A DNA stretch of 64,000 nucleotides from Sulfurimonas sp. GTDB lineage: Bacteria; Campylobacterota; Campylobacteria; Campylobacterales; Sulfurimonadaceae. Numbering within the stretch: position 1 is the first letter of the stretch; every line of letters starts with the position of its first letter. The notes under the pieces are model-generated. The model was not told the origin of the DNA and searched no databases. It worked only from the letters and a program-made list of their open reading frames with translations. The stretch spans positions 1-64,000 of the forward strand of contig JAKISR010000005.1 of the NCBI GenBank assembly GCA_021648465.1, read 5' to 3'. The position numbers and the translations under genes were made by a program. Below are positions 24,408-33,418 of this stretch, in pieces.

Positions 24408-26471
24408 TTAGCAGTTAATCACTTCAACTTTTACAGATTTAAATGCAGCAGTTAAAATTAATTCATCTCTTTTGTCTCCAAAAAGTGCGTTTACTCTTGA
24501 TTTTGCATGGTGAAAAGTTACAAAAAGAGTTTTTGGTTGTACTTTTTTTGTAAGCTTTATTTTTAAAGGTGTTGTTTGTCCATACTCAGTTTTTAAAATA
24601 ACTCTATCTGATGTAAAGTCACTTGCATCACTTTCATTAACAAGTAAAATATCTTCACTATAACGCTTCAGTAAACTTGGGGTTTGTACCGTTTGTGAAG
24701 CATTATTATACATAGCTAAAGTTCTACCTGTAGTTAGATGATAACCAGTTAAAGTTTTAGATGCTATTTCTTTTACCATCCCACGTAATTTATATTGATT
24801 GTAAATAAATTCACCTAAACCATCATCCGTTCTAAAATCTAGTTGATGCAAGATAGGTGTATCTTCTGTATGAACAGGCCACTGAAGTCCACGCTTACGA
24901 TGACGCTCTAATCTGGCATATGAAGCTCCACTAAAACGGCGATAAGCTACTTCTCTAACTTCATCCCATATCTCATTTGAATTTTTATAATTATAATCTC
25001 CACCCATTTTATTATCAAGCTGTTGTATAACTTCCCAGTCATCTGGTAAATCTGATTTCACTAATGGCTGAGAAAGATGAAGCCTTCTCATAGCATTTAT
25101 ATAAACACCTGTTTTTTCATAAGCTGATTTTACTCCAATTACTATATCGGCTTTTTTTGTAACATCAATCATAAATAGATCTTGGATCATAACAAATTCA
25201 AGATGCTCCATTGCTTTTTCAAATTTATTTAAATTTGGATGAATTTGCGTTAAATCTTCACTAACACAAATAACAGCTTTTATCTTGTCTTTTAACATTT
25301 CCTCCACTAGTTGAGGTGTCATCAAACCAATCTCTTTTGGTGTTTGATAATCAGGGTCAAAATATGGCAACATCCCCATATCACAAGCACCTTGAACATT
25401 GTTTTGACCACGAAGAGGCATTAATCCTGCTCCATTTTTACCAACATTTCCAGTCATTAAAGAAAGATGTACTATTGCCATAACTGCATATGAACCATCT
25501 AAATGCTCAGTAATTCCTAATCCCCAAAATATCATCGATTTTTTAAGTGCATACTCGCGTGCAACTTTTGGAATCATTTTGGATAAATATTCATACTCTT
25601 TAATCTCTTGGAAATATTTAGGATTTGCATATGGATCATTTAGTATTTTTTCTTTAAATTCTGCAAATCCTTTAGTTCTATCTGCTATAAAACTATCATC
25701 ATAAAGTTCTTCATTTATAATAACATAAGCAATCATATTTAAAACAAGCAAGTTTGCTTCATGTGGAATAATTGCTTTGTATTTTGAAAATCTATGAAGT
25801 TTAATTTCACGAACATCAAATACAGCTAAATTGTTATGTTTTTGAGCTACATCAACTATACGGTTTGCAATAATAGGATGAGCTTCTGTTGTATTTGAAC
25901 CTATAACAATCATAAACTCTGTATTATAAATATCATTATAAGGGTTTGTTGCAGCACCCTCACCAATAGTTTTTTTCATTCCTGTAAGACTTGGTGAGTG
26001 ACAGACTCTAGCACAGTTATCTACATGTGGAGAATTTAAAGTATGGCGTGTAAATTTTTGAAGTAAATAAACACTCTCACATGATGTTCTTGCTCCACCT
26101 AAAGATGCAATACTTTTAGAACCATACTTTTCTTTAATCTCTTTTAACTTCATAGAAGCGGCCGTTGTAGCAGAATCTAAATCAGTTTCATACCAATTAT
26201 CATCAAAGTCAACAAGTGATGAACTTATAGCATCTTTAATAATTGGATTTTTTTCAAGAAAACTTTTTCTTACTCTTGGAACTCTTAATCTCTCTTTTGA
26301 GTCAATAAAATCAAATCCATATTTACCTTTGATACAGAGCTTACCCTGAGAAACAACTCCATCAGGATGAGCAAAAATTTTCTGAATTTTATTATCTTTT
26401 ACATGGGCTGCTATATCACAACCAACTCCACAATAAGTACATACGCTATCTATCGTTTGAATATTTTCCAT
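24408..26471 (-). CDS. Molybdopterin oxidoreductase, formate dehydrogenase alpha-like (Cys form)
   Basis: 687 residues, cytoplasmic (no Tat signal). An N-terminal [4Fe-4S] site is formed by C11, C14, C18 and C46 (CTYCGVGC...KGKYGF context). A Mo-bis-MGD catalytic domain follows. The residue that is selenocysteine in FdhF is a Cys here, at about 157 in NCARVCHSPS, followed by the conserved His. GQNNVQGACDMG and the C-terminal dinucleotide-binding region (HLTTGRTLAMYNN) fit formate dehydrogenases of the FdhA/FdhF group. No beta or gamma subunit gene lies beside it, and the flanking genes are yraN and an SDR. It may use a ferredoxin partner encoded elsewhere. A nitrate-reductase-like role is less likely. 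Confidence 0.8.
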   Translation of the reverse strand: MENIQTIDSVCTYCGVGCDIAAHVKDNKIQKIFAHPDGVVSQGKLCIKGKYGFDFIDSKERLRVPRVRKSFLEKNPIIKDAISSSLVDFDDNWYETDLDSATTAASMKLKEIKEKYGSKSIASLGGARTSCESVYLLQKFTRHTLNSPHVDNCARVCHSPSLTGMKKTIGEGAATNPYNDIYNTEFMIVIGSNTTEAHPIIANRIVDVAQKHNNLAVFDVREIKLHRFSKYKAIIPHEANLLVLNMIAYVIINEELYDDSFIADRTKGFAEFKEKILNDPYANPKYFQEIKEYEYLSKMIPKVAREYALKKSMIFWGLGITEHLDGSYAVMAIVHLSLMTGNVGKNGAGLMPLRGQNNVQGACDMGMLPYFDPDYQTPKEIGLMTPQLVEEMLKDKIKAVICVSEDLTQIHPNLNKFEKAMEHLEFVMIQDLFMIDVTKKADIVIGVKSAYEKTGVYINAMRRLHLSQPLVKSDLPDDWEVIQQLDNKMGGDYNYKNSNEIWDEVREVAYRRFSGASYARLERHRKRGLQWPVHTEDTPILHQLDFRTDDGLGEFIYNQYKLRGMVKEIASKTLTGYHLTTGRTLAMYNNASQTVQTPSLLKRYSEDILLVNESDASDFTSDRVILKTEYGQTTPLKIKLTKKVQPKTLFVTFHHAKSRVNALFGDKRDELILTAAFKSVKVEVINC

Positions 26472-26487
26472 TGATTGTTTCCTGATT

Positions 26488-27219
26488 TTAATAAAGAGAG
26501 TTTACAATTTTATCTCTTAAGAATTGTGGAAGTAAGTTGAAAATTTTTATGATTAAATAAAATTTAAGAGGAAATGGATAAAACCGCTTCTCTTTTTCTA
26601 TTGCATTGTAAATTTTTTTCACTCCATCTGCATTTGAAAGTAAAAATGGCATCTTAAATCTATTTTTATCAGTCATCTCACTTTGAATAAATCCTGGTAA
26701 AATATTTATAACTTTTATCCCATTGTTTTTATACTTATATCTAATAGATTCTGCATATGAATTTAATGCTCTCTTAGATGAACTATAAGCTTTTGAACTT
26801 GGCATAGCAACAAGTGATGAAAGTGATGAAATAAAAACTATTTTACCATTTTTTCTAGATTTAAAAAGTGGTAAAAGCACTTCTAAAATTGCATGATTTG
26901 CAAGTAAATTTACATCATAGAGTCTTTTAAAATCTTCAAATGGAGTTATTTCTAATGAGTGGCCTATTGATATGCCAGCATTTAGTATAACCATATCAAT
27001 AACACCAATTTTTTTGATTTTTTCTTGAAGTATTTTAAATTCTGAGACATCAGCTATAACTATGTTTATACTTTTAACTTGTGAAATTAATTCTGTTTGT
27101 AATTTTTGTAATTTTTCTTCTCGTCGTGCAAGTAAAATAAGTTCATTATTTGATGTTGCATAAGCTCTTGCTAAACCTTCACCTATTCCACTGCTAGCGC
27201 CTGTAATTAAAATTTTCAA
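26488..27219 (-). CDS. Short-chain dehydrogenase/reductase
   Basis: 243 residues with a classical SDR layout: the cofactor loop TGASSGIGEGLA at residues 6-17, NAG near 82, the catalytic Ser in FISSLSSL near 137, YSSSKRAL (Tyr/Lys) near 150, and ILPGFIQSEM near 178. It most resembles the DltE/YdfG-like group that reduces a lipid or small carbonyl substrate; the actual substrate is unknown. The C-terminal 40 residues are basic and hydrophobic and may touch the membrane. It lies between hom (nine bases) and the FdhA-like gene (16 bases) in one operon. Confidence 0.88.
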   Translation of the reverse strand: MKILITGASSGIGEGLARAYATSNNELILLARREEKLQKLQTELISQVKSINIVIADVSEFKILQEKIKKIGVIDMVILNAGISIGHSLEITPFEDFKRLYDVNLLANHAILEVLLPLFKSRKNGKIVFISSLSSLVAMPSSKAYSSSKRALNSYAESIRYKYKNNGIKVINILPGFIQSEMTDKNRFKMPFLLSNADGVKKIYNAIEKEKRFYPFPLKFYLIIKIFNLLPQFLRDKIVNSLY

Positions 27220-27228
27220 ATTAATTAC

Positions 27229-28488
27229 TTATACTATCCTAATCATAACTGGAGTTGAAATTACAAAATCTAATGTTTTTATCTCTTTGATCATCTTTTG
27301 AATATTTTTTTCTATTGCTGTATGTGTAGAGATTAAAAGATTTGCTGATTGTTGTGATGATGGACGTTGCAACATTGTTTCAATTGAAATATTATTATCT
27401 TCAAAAAGTTTAGTTATTTTTGCAAGCACTCCAGCCTTATCAGATACATTTATGCGAAGATAATATTTTGACTCTATCTTTGCAGTTGGCTTTAAAGTAA
27501 GCTTACCCTCCATAGGTTTGTCAAATCCAAGCATTGGTGTAGATTTTCCACTTCTTGCAATATCGATTATATTTGCAACTACAGCAGATGCAGTAGCATC
27601 TCCACCAGCTCCAGGACCATAATAAAGTGTTTCACCAACTTTATCTCCAACTACAGAAATTCCATTCATAACACCATCTATTTTAGCAATCATCTCTTCT
27701 TGTTTAATTAAACAAGCATGAACTCTTAACTCCACTTCATTAGCATCTTTTTTAGCAATCCCTAAAAGTTTAATGGCATAACCAAATTCTTTTGCAAAAG
27801 AGATATCATCTTGTGTAACATTATCGATTCCCTCTATTAAAATATCCTCAGGTTTAGCATCAATTCCATACGCGATTGAAGCAAGAATCAAAAGTTTATG
27901 AGCAGCATCAAATCCACCAACATCAAAAGATGGATCAGCTTCTGCATAACCTAACTCTTGGCTCTCTTTAAGAATATCGTCATAATCTACGCCCTCATTA
28001 GTCATCTTTGTCATCATATAATTACAAGTACCGTTCATTATTCCCATGATCGATTCAATATGATTAGCAGATAAGCCGTCACGAAGAGCAGTAATAATGG
28101 GAATACCACCCGCAACACTTGCTTCATATTCAAAAGCAATATCTTTAGCTATAGCTTGTAATTCATAACGATGATAAGCTAAAAGAGCTTTATTTGCAGT
28201 AACTACAGCTTTACCACTGTTTAATGCGCGCTTAACAACTTCAAAAGGCTCTTCAATTCCACCCATAAGTTCAACTACAATATCAATTTCACTATCGTTT
28301 AAAATGTCATCTACATTATCTGTTATTACTATATCAAGACCTCTGTCTTTTGCAAGATTTTTAACAACACCGCTTTTTACTGAAATATTCACACCAGCAC
28401 GAGCAGAAATTACATCAGCATTATCTTTTAAAATCTGAACTACACTAGTTCCAACCGTTCCAACACCGATTACACCTACTTTTATCAT
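27229..28488 (-). CDS. hom: Homoserine dehydrogenase
   Basis: Reduces aspartate semialdehyde to homoserine, the branch to threonine and methionine. 419 residues from the chosen start: GGAG lies six bases before the ATG at 28488 and the Rossmann motif IKVGVIGVGTVGTSV begins immediately, so the 13-codon upstream extension is not used. The catalytic domain carries TANKALLA, SVAGGIPII, NGTCNYMMTKM and AEADPSFDVGG. A C-terminal ACT domain (about 340-415, INVSDKAGVLAKITKLFED) suggests feedback regulation by an amino acid. It lies downstream of the aminotransferase gene (85-base gap). Confidence 0.95.
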   Translation of the reverse strand: MIKVGVIGVGTVGTSVVQILKDNADVISARAGVNISVKSGVVKNLAKDRGLDIVITDNVDDILNDSEIDIVVELMGGIEEPFEVVKRALNSGKAVVTANKALLAYHRYELQAIAKDIAFEYEASVAGGIPIITALRDGLSANHIESIMGIMNGTCNYMMTKMTNEGVDYDDILKESQELGYAEADPSFDVGGFDAAHKLLILASIAYGIDAKPEDILIEGIDNVTQDDISFAKEFGYAIKLLGIAKKDANEVELRVHACLIKQEEMIAKIDGVMNGISVVGDKVGETLYYGPGAGGDATASAVVANIIDIARSGKSTPMLGFDKPMEGKLTLKPTAKIESKYYLRINVSDKAGVLAKITKLFEDNNISIETMLQRPSSQQSANLLISTHTAIEKNIQKMIKEIKTLDFVISTPVMIRIV

Positions 28489-28573
28489 ATTACTCCATTT
28501 TATCTCACATAATTTCAACAAAGTCAAAATTATGTTCAGTCACTAAAGCTACACCTATTGGTGAGAGGCTTCG

Positions 28574-29791
28574 CTATTTTTCTTCTTGAAACTGTTTTAA
28601 AAACTCTTTTATGTTTCTTGCTGCTTGACGTATTCTATTATCATTCTCTATCAAAGCAATACGAACATAACCTTCACCATAAGCACCAAAACCAATTCCA
28701 GGAGCAACTGCAACATTTGCTTCTACTAAAAGTTTTTTTGAAAACTCCAATGAACCAAGATGTTTTACACATTTTGGAAGTTTTGCCCATACAAACATAC
28801 TCGCTTCATTCTTTTTAATACTCCAACCAGCTCGCTCAAATGCTTCTAGTAGTACGCCTTGACGATGATTATATTTATCAGTTATATCCTGCACACATTG
28901 CTGATCTCCATTTAGTGCCACAGTTGCCGCAACTTGAATAGGTGTAAACATTCCATAGTCTAACCATGATTTTATTTTTTGTAATGCACCTATTAGCTTT
29001 TTATTTCCTACAAAGAAACCAACACGCCAACCTGCCATATTATAACTTTTAGAGAGTGTAAAAGACTCAACTGCTACATCTTTTGCACCTTCAACACTCA
29101 TAATAGATGGTGTTTTATACCCATCAAAAGTTATATCTCCATATGCTATGTCAGAAATTACATAAAATCTTTTCTCTTTTGCCATAGCAACTAATCTTAC
29201 ATAAAATTCAGGTGTAACAGTTGCTGTAGTTGGGTTATGTGGAAAGTTTACTAATACATATTTTGGTTGTGGTGAACTTTCTTTAAAAACACGTTCTAAA
29301 TCTTGAAAAAACTTATCTTCATTAATTCTATAATGCTCGTCAAATTCTATTCCAAACTTTACAACATTTCCACCAGCTAATATAAAAGAAAATTCATGAA
29401 TTGGATAAGTTGGATCAGGGACAACTGCTACATCTCCAGGATTTACGATAGCATATGTTAAGTGAGCATATCCTTCTTTAGAACCCATTGTTGCTACACA
29501 CTCAGTTTCAGGATCAAGAACACAGTCATATCTTCTTTTGTACCAATCAGAAATAGCTTTTAAAAGTTTTGGTATCCCTTTTGAAGTTGAATAACCATGA
29601 GTTTTTGTTTTTTGTGCCGATTCAACAAGCTTTTCTCTAATATGCTCAGGAGTATCTCCATCTGGATTACCCATAGAAAAATCAATAACATCGGCACCAG
29701 CTCTACGTTCTGCCATTTTTAAATCATTTACCTCAGCAAATACATACTTTGGTAGTCTTTTCATTTTATCAAATTGTATCTCATCAAACAT
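28574..29791 (-). CDS. Class I/II aminotransferase (LL-DAP or alanine type)
   Basis: PLP-dependent aminotransferase of 405 residues, normal for fold-type I. Visible are the substrate-side segment DFSMGNPDGDTPEHI near residue 40, the PLP-phosphate region (GSKEGYAHL), NFPHNPTTATVT near 188, and the Schiff-base Lys in SKSYNMAGWRVGF near 240. The C-terminal Arg is in GYVRIALIEN. It resembles the group annotated as LL-diaminopimelate aminotransferase or AlaC-like. Its place just before hom favours a role in aspartate-family amino acids. The substrate is not certain. Confidence 0.88.
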   Translation of the reverse strand: MFDEIQFDKMKRLPKYVFAEVNDLKMAERRAGADVIDFSMGNPDGDTPEHIREKLVESAQKTKTHGYSTSKGIPKLLKAISDWYKRRYDCVLDPETECVATMGSKEGYAHLTYAIVNPGDVAVVPDPTYPIHEFSFILAGGNVVKFGIEFDEHYRINEDKFFQDLERVFKESSPQPKYVLVNFPHNPTTATVTPEFYVRLVAMAKEKRFYVISDIAYGDITFDGYKTPSIMSVEGAKDVAVESFTLSKSYNMAGWRVGFFVGNKKLIGALQKIKSWLDYGMFTPIQVAATVALNGDQQCVQDITDKYNHRQGVLLEAFERAGWSIKKNEASMFVWAKLPKCVKHLGSLEFSKKLLVEANVAVAPGIGFGAYGEGYVRIALIENDNRIRQAARNIKEFLKQFQEEK

Positions 29792-29860
29792 TAAAATTCC
29801 TGATTAAATTATTGATAACATTTTAGCGTAAAATATTTATGCCAAGATAAGAGATATTTT

Positions 29861-30709
29861 TTATCTCTCACCTTCTGGGGTTAAAATGAGAGCATCTTTA
29901 ATATTTTTAAGAGTATATATATCTGAAATTTTTAAGTAGTGAGTATTTTCTTTCATATTTAAGGTCATTCTTCTTCTTTTTGTATCTCTTTTAATAACTC
30001 TTAAAAGATTTAAAGACTTGTCATAATAAGCAATATAAGGATACCAACTATTTCTATAAGAGCTAGAGATTCTTAATTTTTTGATTTTAGATACATCGAG
30101 CCAGTAAGAGTATAGAGATCTTTTTAATTTTAACTCTTTTGCATCTTCTAAAACTTTAGTATTTAGTCTTGCATCTTTCATATCAATAACATATGTCCAG
30201 TCAATTGCTGAATGGCGTATAATATCTACTATTTTACATCCACTTTTGTTTAATTCTATACTTAAAACTAGTGGATCTGCCGCATATTCAGAAGTTAAAT
30301 TGATTTTCCATGTAAATTCTGAATTTTTTAAATTAGACTCTTCTGTAACGTAGCGGTAATAACCAATATTTCTTAAACTATCACTCATTATTTTTACAAA
30401 AAACAGAGGTCTTCCCTCTGTTTTAAAACTAATGCTTATCTCTCTTGGTTTTTTAAAAAACAGTTTTAAGATACCATTTTCTTTTAAAGTTTGAATCACT
30501 TTTACAGAATCAATTAGTCCATCTTTAGTAAAATAATCATCTTTTTGTGAAAATATAATATCTATGTATGCTTTATCTTTAACGAATACTGCTGGATCAA
30601 TTAAACTTTTAATCTTTTGAATTAAAAGCTCTTCCTTATCTGCTTTTTGAGTTTCTTCTGCAAAAGAAAAAGAAAATAATAATAAACAAATCAGAAATAT
30701 TTTTACCAT
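29861..30709 (-). CDS. Conserved exported protein of unknown function
   Basis: 282 residues with a signal peptide (LLLFSFSFAEE, cleavage near residue 17). I do not recognise a family. The sequence is basic and beta-rich, with an N-terminal helical region that includes LIQKIKSLIDPAVF, followed by strands such as REISISFKTEGRPLFFVKIM and a C-terminal MTLNMKENTHYLKISDIYTLK. Segments such as SYWLDVSKIKKLRISSSYRN hint at a binding surface. It overlaps the preceding single-pass membrane protein by seven bases, so the two probably work together at the envelope. Confidence 0.65.
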   Translation of the reverse strand: MVKIFLICLLLFSFSFAEETQKADKEELLIQKIKSLIDPAVFVKDKAYIDIIFSQKDDYFTKDGLIDSVKVIQTLKENGILKLFFKKPREISISFKTEGRPLFFVKIMSDSLRNIGYYRYVTEESNLKNSEFTWKINLTSEYAADPLVLSIELNKSGCKIVDIIRHSAIDWTYVIDMKDARLNTKVLEDAKELKLKRSLYSYWLDVSKIKKLRISSSYRNSWYPYIAYYDKSLNLLRVIKRDTKRRRMTLNMKENTHYLKISDIYTLKNIKDALILTPEGER

Positions 30710-31542
30710 CTATTACCTTTATTTAAAACCTTTAATTCTTCGAGACTTATTTCTATTAATTGTGAATTGATATATGAAAACCTTATATTTTTAGGATTTT
30801 CAAATTTTTTTATAATACCATTTATCTCTATATCTATATTCCCATGCCCAAATGCTAAAAGCCAATTTTTTTTAGGATCCAAAGAAACCTTTTCTGTAAA
30901 TATTTTTTGATATTTTTTGTGTGTGCTTAAATCAATATAACCCATCCAAACTTCTCTCTCTGGAGTAATATTAAAAGATAAAGTTTCATTTTTATCTTGA
31001 AACTCTTCAACTATATTTTCTTTATTATTGTCTTTATTTTCAAGCTCTATTTTTTCTTCTATAATATCTTTATTTTCTAGCCCCATCTTTTTTTCTATAG
31101 TATTTTGAACTTCTTGTTCCATTTTAAAATCATTTTGTTTTTTTTCTATAACCTTATTATCAGTTTTAACTACTTTTGTCACATTGGCATCTTCTGAAAG
31201 AAAATTTACTGATGAAAAAATAATTACAAAAATAATAACAATAATACCTACAAATAATATTAACGATTTTGTATTATTTTTAGGAATAAATACATTTACA
31301 TTTTTTTCTTCTGAATCCTTTTGTATATTTTCATTAAAGTATAAAATAGCATTATTTTTTAATTCACTTAGGTCTATATCGTATTCTCTTTCAAGAATAG
31401 AGACAAAACCAGCAAGTTGTACACTATGTAGATTATCAAACTTTTCATCTATAATTGCTTGTACATGTGCCTTTGATATATGCGTTATTTCATGAATTTT
31501 TTGGGAACCAATACTTTTTAATTTTTTCAAATCTTTATTCAT
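30703..31542 (-). CDS. Single-pass membrane protein with N-terminal HTH-like domain
   Basis: 279 residues. Residues 1-65 form a helical domain (HVQAIIDEKFDNLHSVQLAG and a REYDIDLSEL segment) resembling the HTH of RodZ-like proteins. One transmembrane helix lies at about 92-112. A Lys/Glu/Asn-rich linker of about 70 residues follows, then a C-terminal periplasmic beta domain (about 195-279) with REVWMGYIDLSTHKK and WLLAFGHGNIDIEING, similar in layout to the DUF4115-type end of RodZ. A cell-shape or envelope role is possible but is only inferred. It overlaps the RNA methyltransferase before it by four bases. Confidence 0.65.
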   Translation of the reverse strand: MNKDLKKLKSIGSQKIHEITHISKAHVQAIIDEKFDNLHSVQLAGFVSILEREYDIDLSELKNNAILYFNENIQKDSEEKNVNVFIPKNNTKSLILFVGIIVIIFVIIFSSVNFLSEDANVTKVVKTDNKVIEKKQNDFKMEQEVQNTIEKKMGLENKDIIEEKIELENKDNNKENIVEEFQDKNETLSFNITPEREVWMGYIDLSTHKKYQKIFTEKVSLDPKKNWLLAFGHGNIDIEINGIIKKFENPKNIRFSYINSQLIEISLEELKVLNKGNRW

Positions 31543-32219
31543 AATCTCATCCTATCCATTAAAATACCTCCTGCAACGCTTACATTTAAAGAGTCGAATT
31601 TATGTGACATTTTTATACTTACTAATTTATCTAGTTTTGAAATCACACGAGAACTTAAACCCTCTCCCTCACTACCTAAAAAGACAGCTCTTTTTTGTTT
31701 TATTTGTATATCTCTTATATCTGTGCCATTCATGTCAGCACCGTATGTAGTAAAGCCAGACATTTTTAAATCATTCATCGCATTATAAATATTTGTCTCT
31801 AGTGCAAATGGCATATCATACAAGGAACCTGTACTTGTACGCAAAATTGCTTCAAAAGGAAGTTTTTTAACTCCACATGCAATAATTGCATCCACACCTA
31901 AAGCATAAGCTGTTCTAACAATTGCACCAATATTTCCAATATCTGTTAAACCTGATAAAACTAAAACAAATTCACTACCCAAAAATGATTGATAATTGTG
32001 TAACTTAAACTCATCAACCTCTGCTAAAATACCTTGATGTGAAGCATTTTTACACATTTTTCCTGCCGCATCTGATGGAATTCTTTTAATTTCAAAATTC
32101 ATCTTCATCAAACGAGAATACTCTTTTTTCTCTATCTCTTTTGCAAGATATAAAGTCTTTATTCTATCTGGATGATTTTTAATAATATAATTTATTGGTT
32201 GTTTTGCATAAATTAACAT
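31539..32219 (-). CDS. TrmH-family (SpoU) RNA 2'-O-methyltransferase, RlmB-like
   Basis: 226 residues. It has a short N-terminal substrate-binding domain (residues 1-70, with CKNASHQGILAEV) and a SPOUT knot domain with motif 1 GLTDIGNIGAIVRTAYALG near 92, motif 2 VFLGSEGEGLS near 172, and motif 3 LNVSVAGGILMDRM near 210. This architecture matches 23S rRNA Gm2251 methyltransferase RlmB and its relatives, though the specific nucleotide cannot be proved. It is part of the rpmE-rsmI operon and overlaps the next gene by four bases. Confidence 0.9.
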   Translation of the reverse strand: MLIYAKQPINYIIKNHPDRIKTLYLAKEIEKKEYSRLMKMNFEIKRIPSDAAGKMCKNASHQGILAEVDEFKLHNYQSFLGSEFVLVLSGLTDIGNIGAIVRTAYALGVDAIIACGVKKLPFEAILRTSTGSLYDMPFALETNIYNAMNDLKMSGFTTYGADMNGTDIRDIQIKQKRAVFLGSEGEGLSSRVISKLDKLVSIKMSHKFDSLNVSVAGGILMDRMRL

Positions 32220-32271
32220 GAAGACATTCTATCTAAAAAAAATTAAAAATGTATATTAAGAGTATTTTTTG

Positions 32272-33087
32272 CTATAAACTCAATAATCTTTTATAACAAA
32301 TTTTAGTATTTTCACCTGTTATTTTGCTAATGAGTTTTGCTTGAGTTTTTTTAGGTAAATCAAGCTTTAATATATCATTTTGACTAATTGCACTTTCATT
32401 ATGATAAGCTGATGCTTCAATAACCACAACCCATTCACCTCTAAAATTATTAGAGAGTTTTTCTAAAATATCTCTAGCAGTTCCAAAGAAATAGTTTTGA
32501 TATTTTTTACTTAGCTCTTTTGCTAAAAATATTTTTCGTAAAGAATTTTCTTCTTTTACTTCATTTAAAAACTTTTCTAATCTATGAGGAGATTCATAAA
32601 TAATAGTTGTAAACCCACTATTTAAGGCACCTTGAAGTGAAACTGCTCTATCTTGACCTTTATGTGGCAAAAATCCCCAAAACAACATCTTTGTTCCTAC
32701 AAACCCACTAGCTACAAATGCAGTTAAAAGAGCATTCGCACCTGGAAATACATCATATTCTATAGAATTTTCTTGAGCATACTTAACCAATTCTTGTCCT
32801 GGGTCACTAATGCCTGGCATCCCTGCATCACTTACATATATTACATTCTTATCAAAAAAAGATGGGACAAGTTTTTGAATAAAATCTGTCTCATTATGGG
32901 AGTGAAGTGAAGTAAATTTTTGATTTTCTTTAAAAGTTGTATTATAACGTTCTTTTAAGATATGGATTAATTTTTTTGTAACGCGTGTGTCTTCGCAAAG
33001 AAGTATATCAGCCTCACTTAAAGCTTCAATTGCTCTAAGTGATATATCACTTATATTCCCAATCGGAGTAGGAACAAGTTGCAACAC
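32272..33087 (-). CDS. rsmI: 16S rRNA (cytidine1402-2'-O)-methyltransferase
   Basis: Methylates C1402 of 16S rRNA. 271 residues, near the usual 275-285. It belongs to the tetrapyrrole-methylase fold family: LVPTPIGNISDISLRA at the N-terminus, the DILLCEDTRVTKK motif near 30, SDAGMPGISDPGQELV near 90, the PGANALLTAF loop, and FWGFLPHKG. It lies 25 bases after rpmE and is probably cotranscribed with it. Confidence 0.95.
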   Translation of the reverse strand: MLQLVPTPIGNISDISLRAIEALSEADILLCEDTRVTKKLIHILKERYNTTFKENQKFTSLHSHNETDFIQKLVPSFFDKNVIYVSDAGMPGISDPGQELVKYAQENSIEYDVFPGANALLTAFVASGFVGTKMLFWGFLPHKGQDRAVSLQGALNSGFTTIIYESPHRLEKFLNEVKEENSLRKIFLAKELSKKYQNYFFGTARDILEKLSNNFRGEWVVVIEASAYHNESAISQNDILKLDLPKKTQAKLISKITGENTKICYKRLLSL

Positions 33088-33112
33088 TGTTAAATCTTAT
33101 ATAATCTAAATA

Positions 33113-33313
33113 TTATTTTTTAGCGTAACGAGCGTTGAATTTTTCAATTCTACCAGCAGTATCTACCATTCTCTCAGAACCAGTAAAAAATGGGTGACAC
33201 TCATTACAGATATCAATTCTTAATGAATCTTGCTCACTTTTTGTTTCAAAGCTATTTCCACATGCACATACTACAGAACAAGTTACTAAATTAGGGTGAA
33301 GATCTTTTTTCAT
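33113..33313 (-). CDS. rpmE: 50S ribosomal protein L31 (zinc form)
   Basis: 66 residues. [10 protein letters not shown], then the zinc ligands in CSVVCACGN and CNECHPFF, and the end [13 protein letters not shown] are all typical of the cysteine-containing RpmE form. A TATAAT box and a short structured leader precede the gene. Confidence 0.97.
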   Translation of the reverse strand: MKKDLHPNLVTCSVVCACGNSFETKSEQDSLRIDICNECHPFFTGSERMVDTAGRIEKFNARYAKK

Positions 33314-33363
33314 TTTTTTGCCTTTTGATACTCGGTAATTTACGAATATCTATATATTTTTTT

Positions 33364-33383
33364 AATCCGTATGGGTGCGGATT
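33364..33383 (-). promoter_or_regulatory. Hairpin in the rpmE leader
   Basis: AATCCG and CGGATT pair around an eight-base loop, between the -10 box and the rpmE start in a leader of about 75 bases. There is no T-run on the minus strand, so it is not a good terminator of rsmE. It could bind L31 or only stabilise the RNA. Confidence 0.4.
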
Positions 33384-33395
33384 TTTAGAAATGCG

Positions 33396-33401
33396 ATTAT
33401 A
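33396..33401 (-). promoter_or_regulatory. -10 box of the rpmE operon
   Basis: TATAAT on the minus strand 83 bases before the rpmE start, directly after the rsmE stop. Confidence 0.5.
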
Positions 33402-33418
33402 GCAAAGTTTATCTTAAG

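Noticed and set aside
25990..26020. Possible selenocysteine site in the FdhA-like gene
   Set aside because: The codon at the catalytic position is a normal Cys codon and the frame has no internal TGA.
29850..29868. Hairpin of AGAGATA and TATCTCT at the stop of the 282-residue protein gene
   Set aside because: It overlaps the stop codon, has only seven A/T-rich pairs and no T-run. Too weak to call a terminator.
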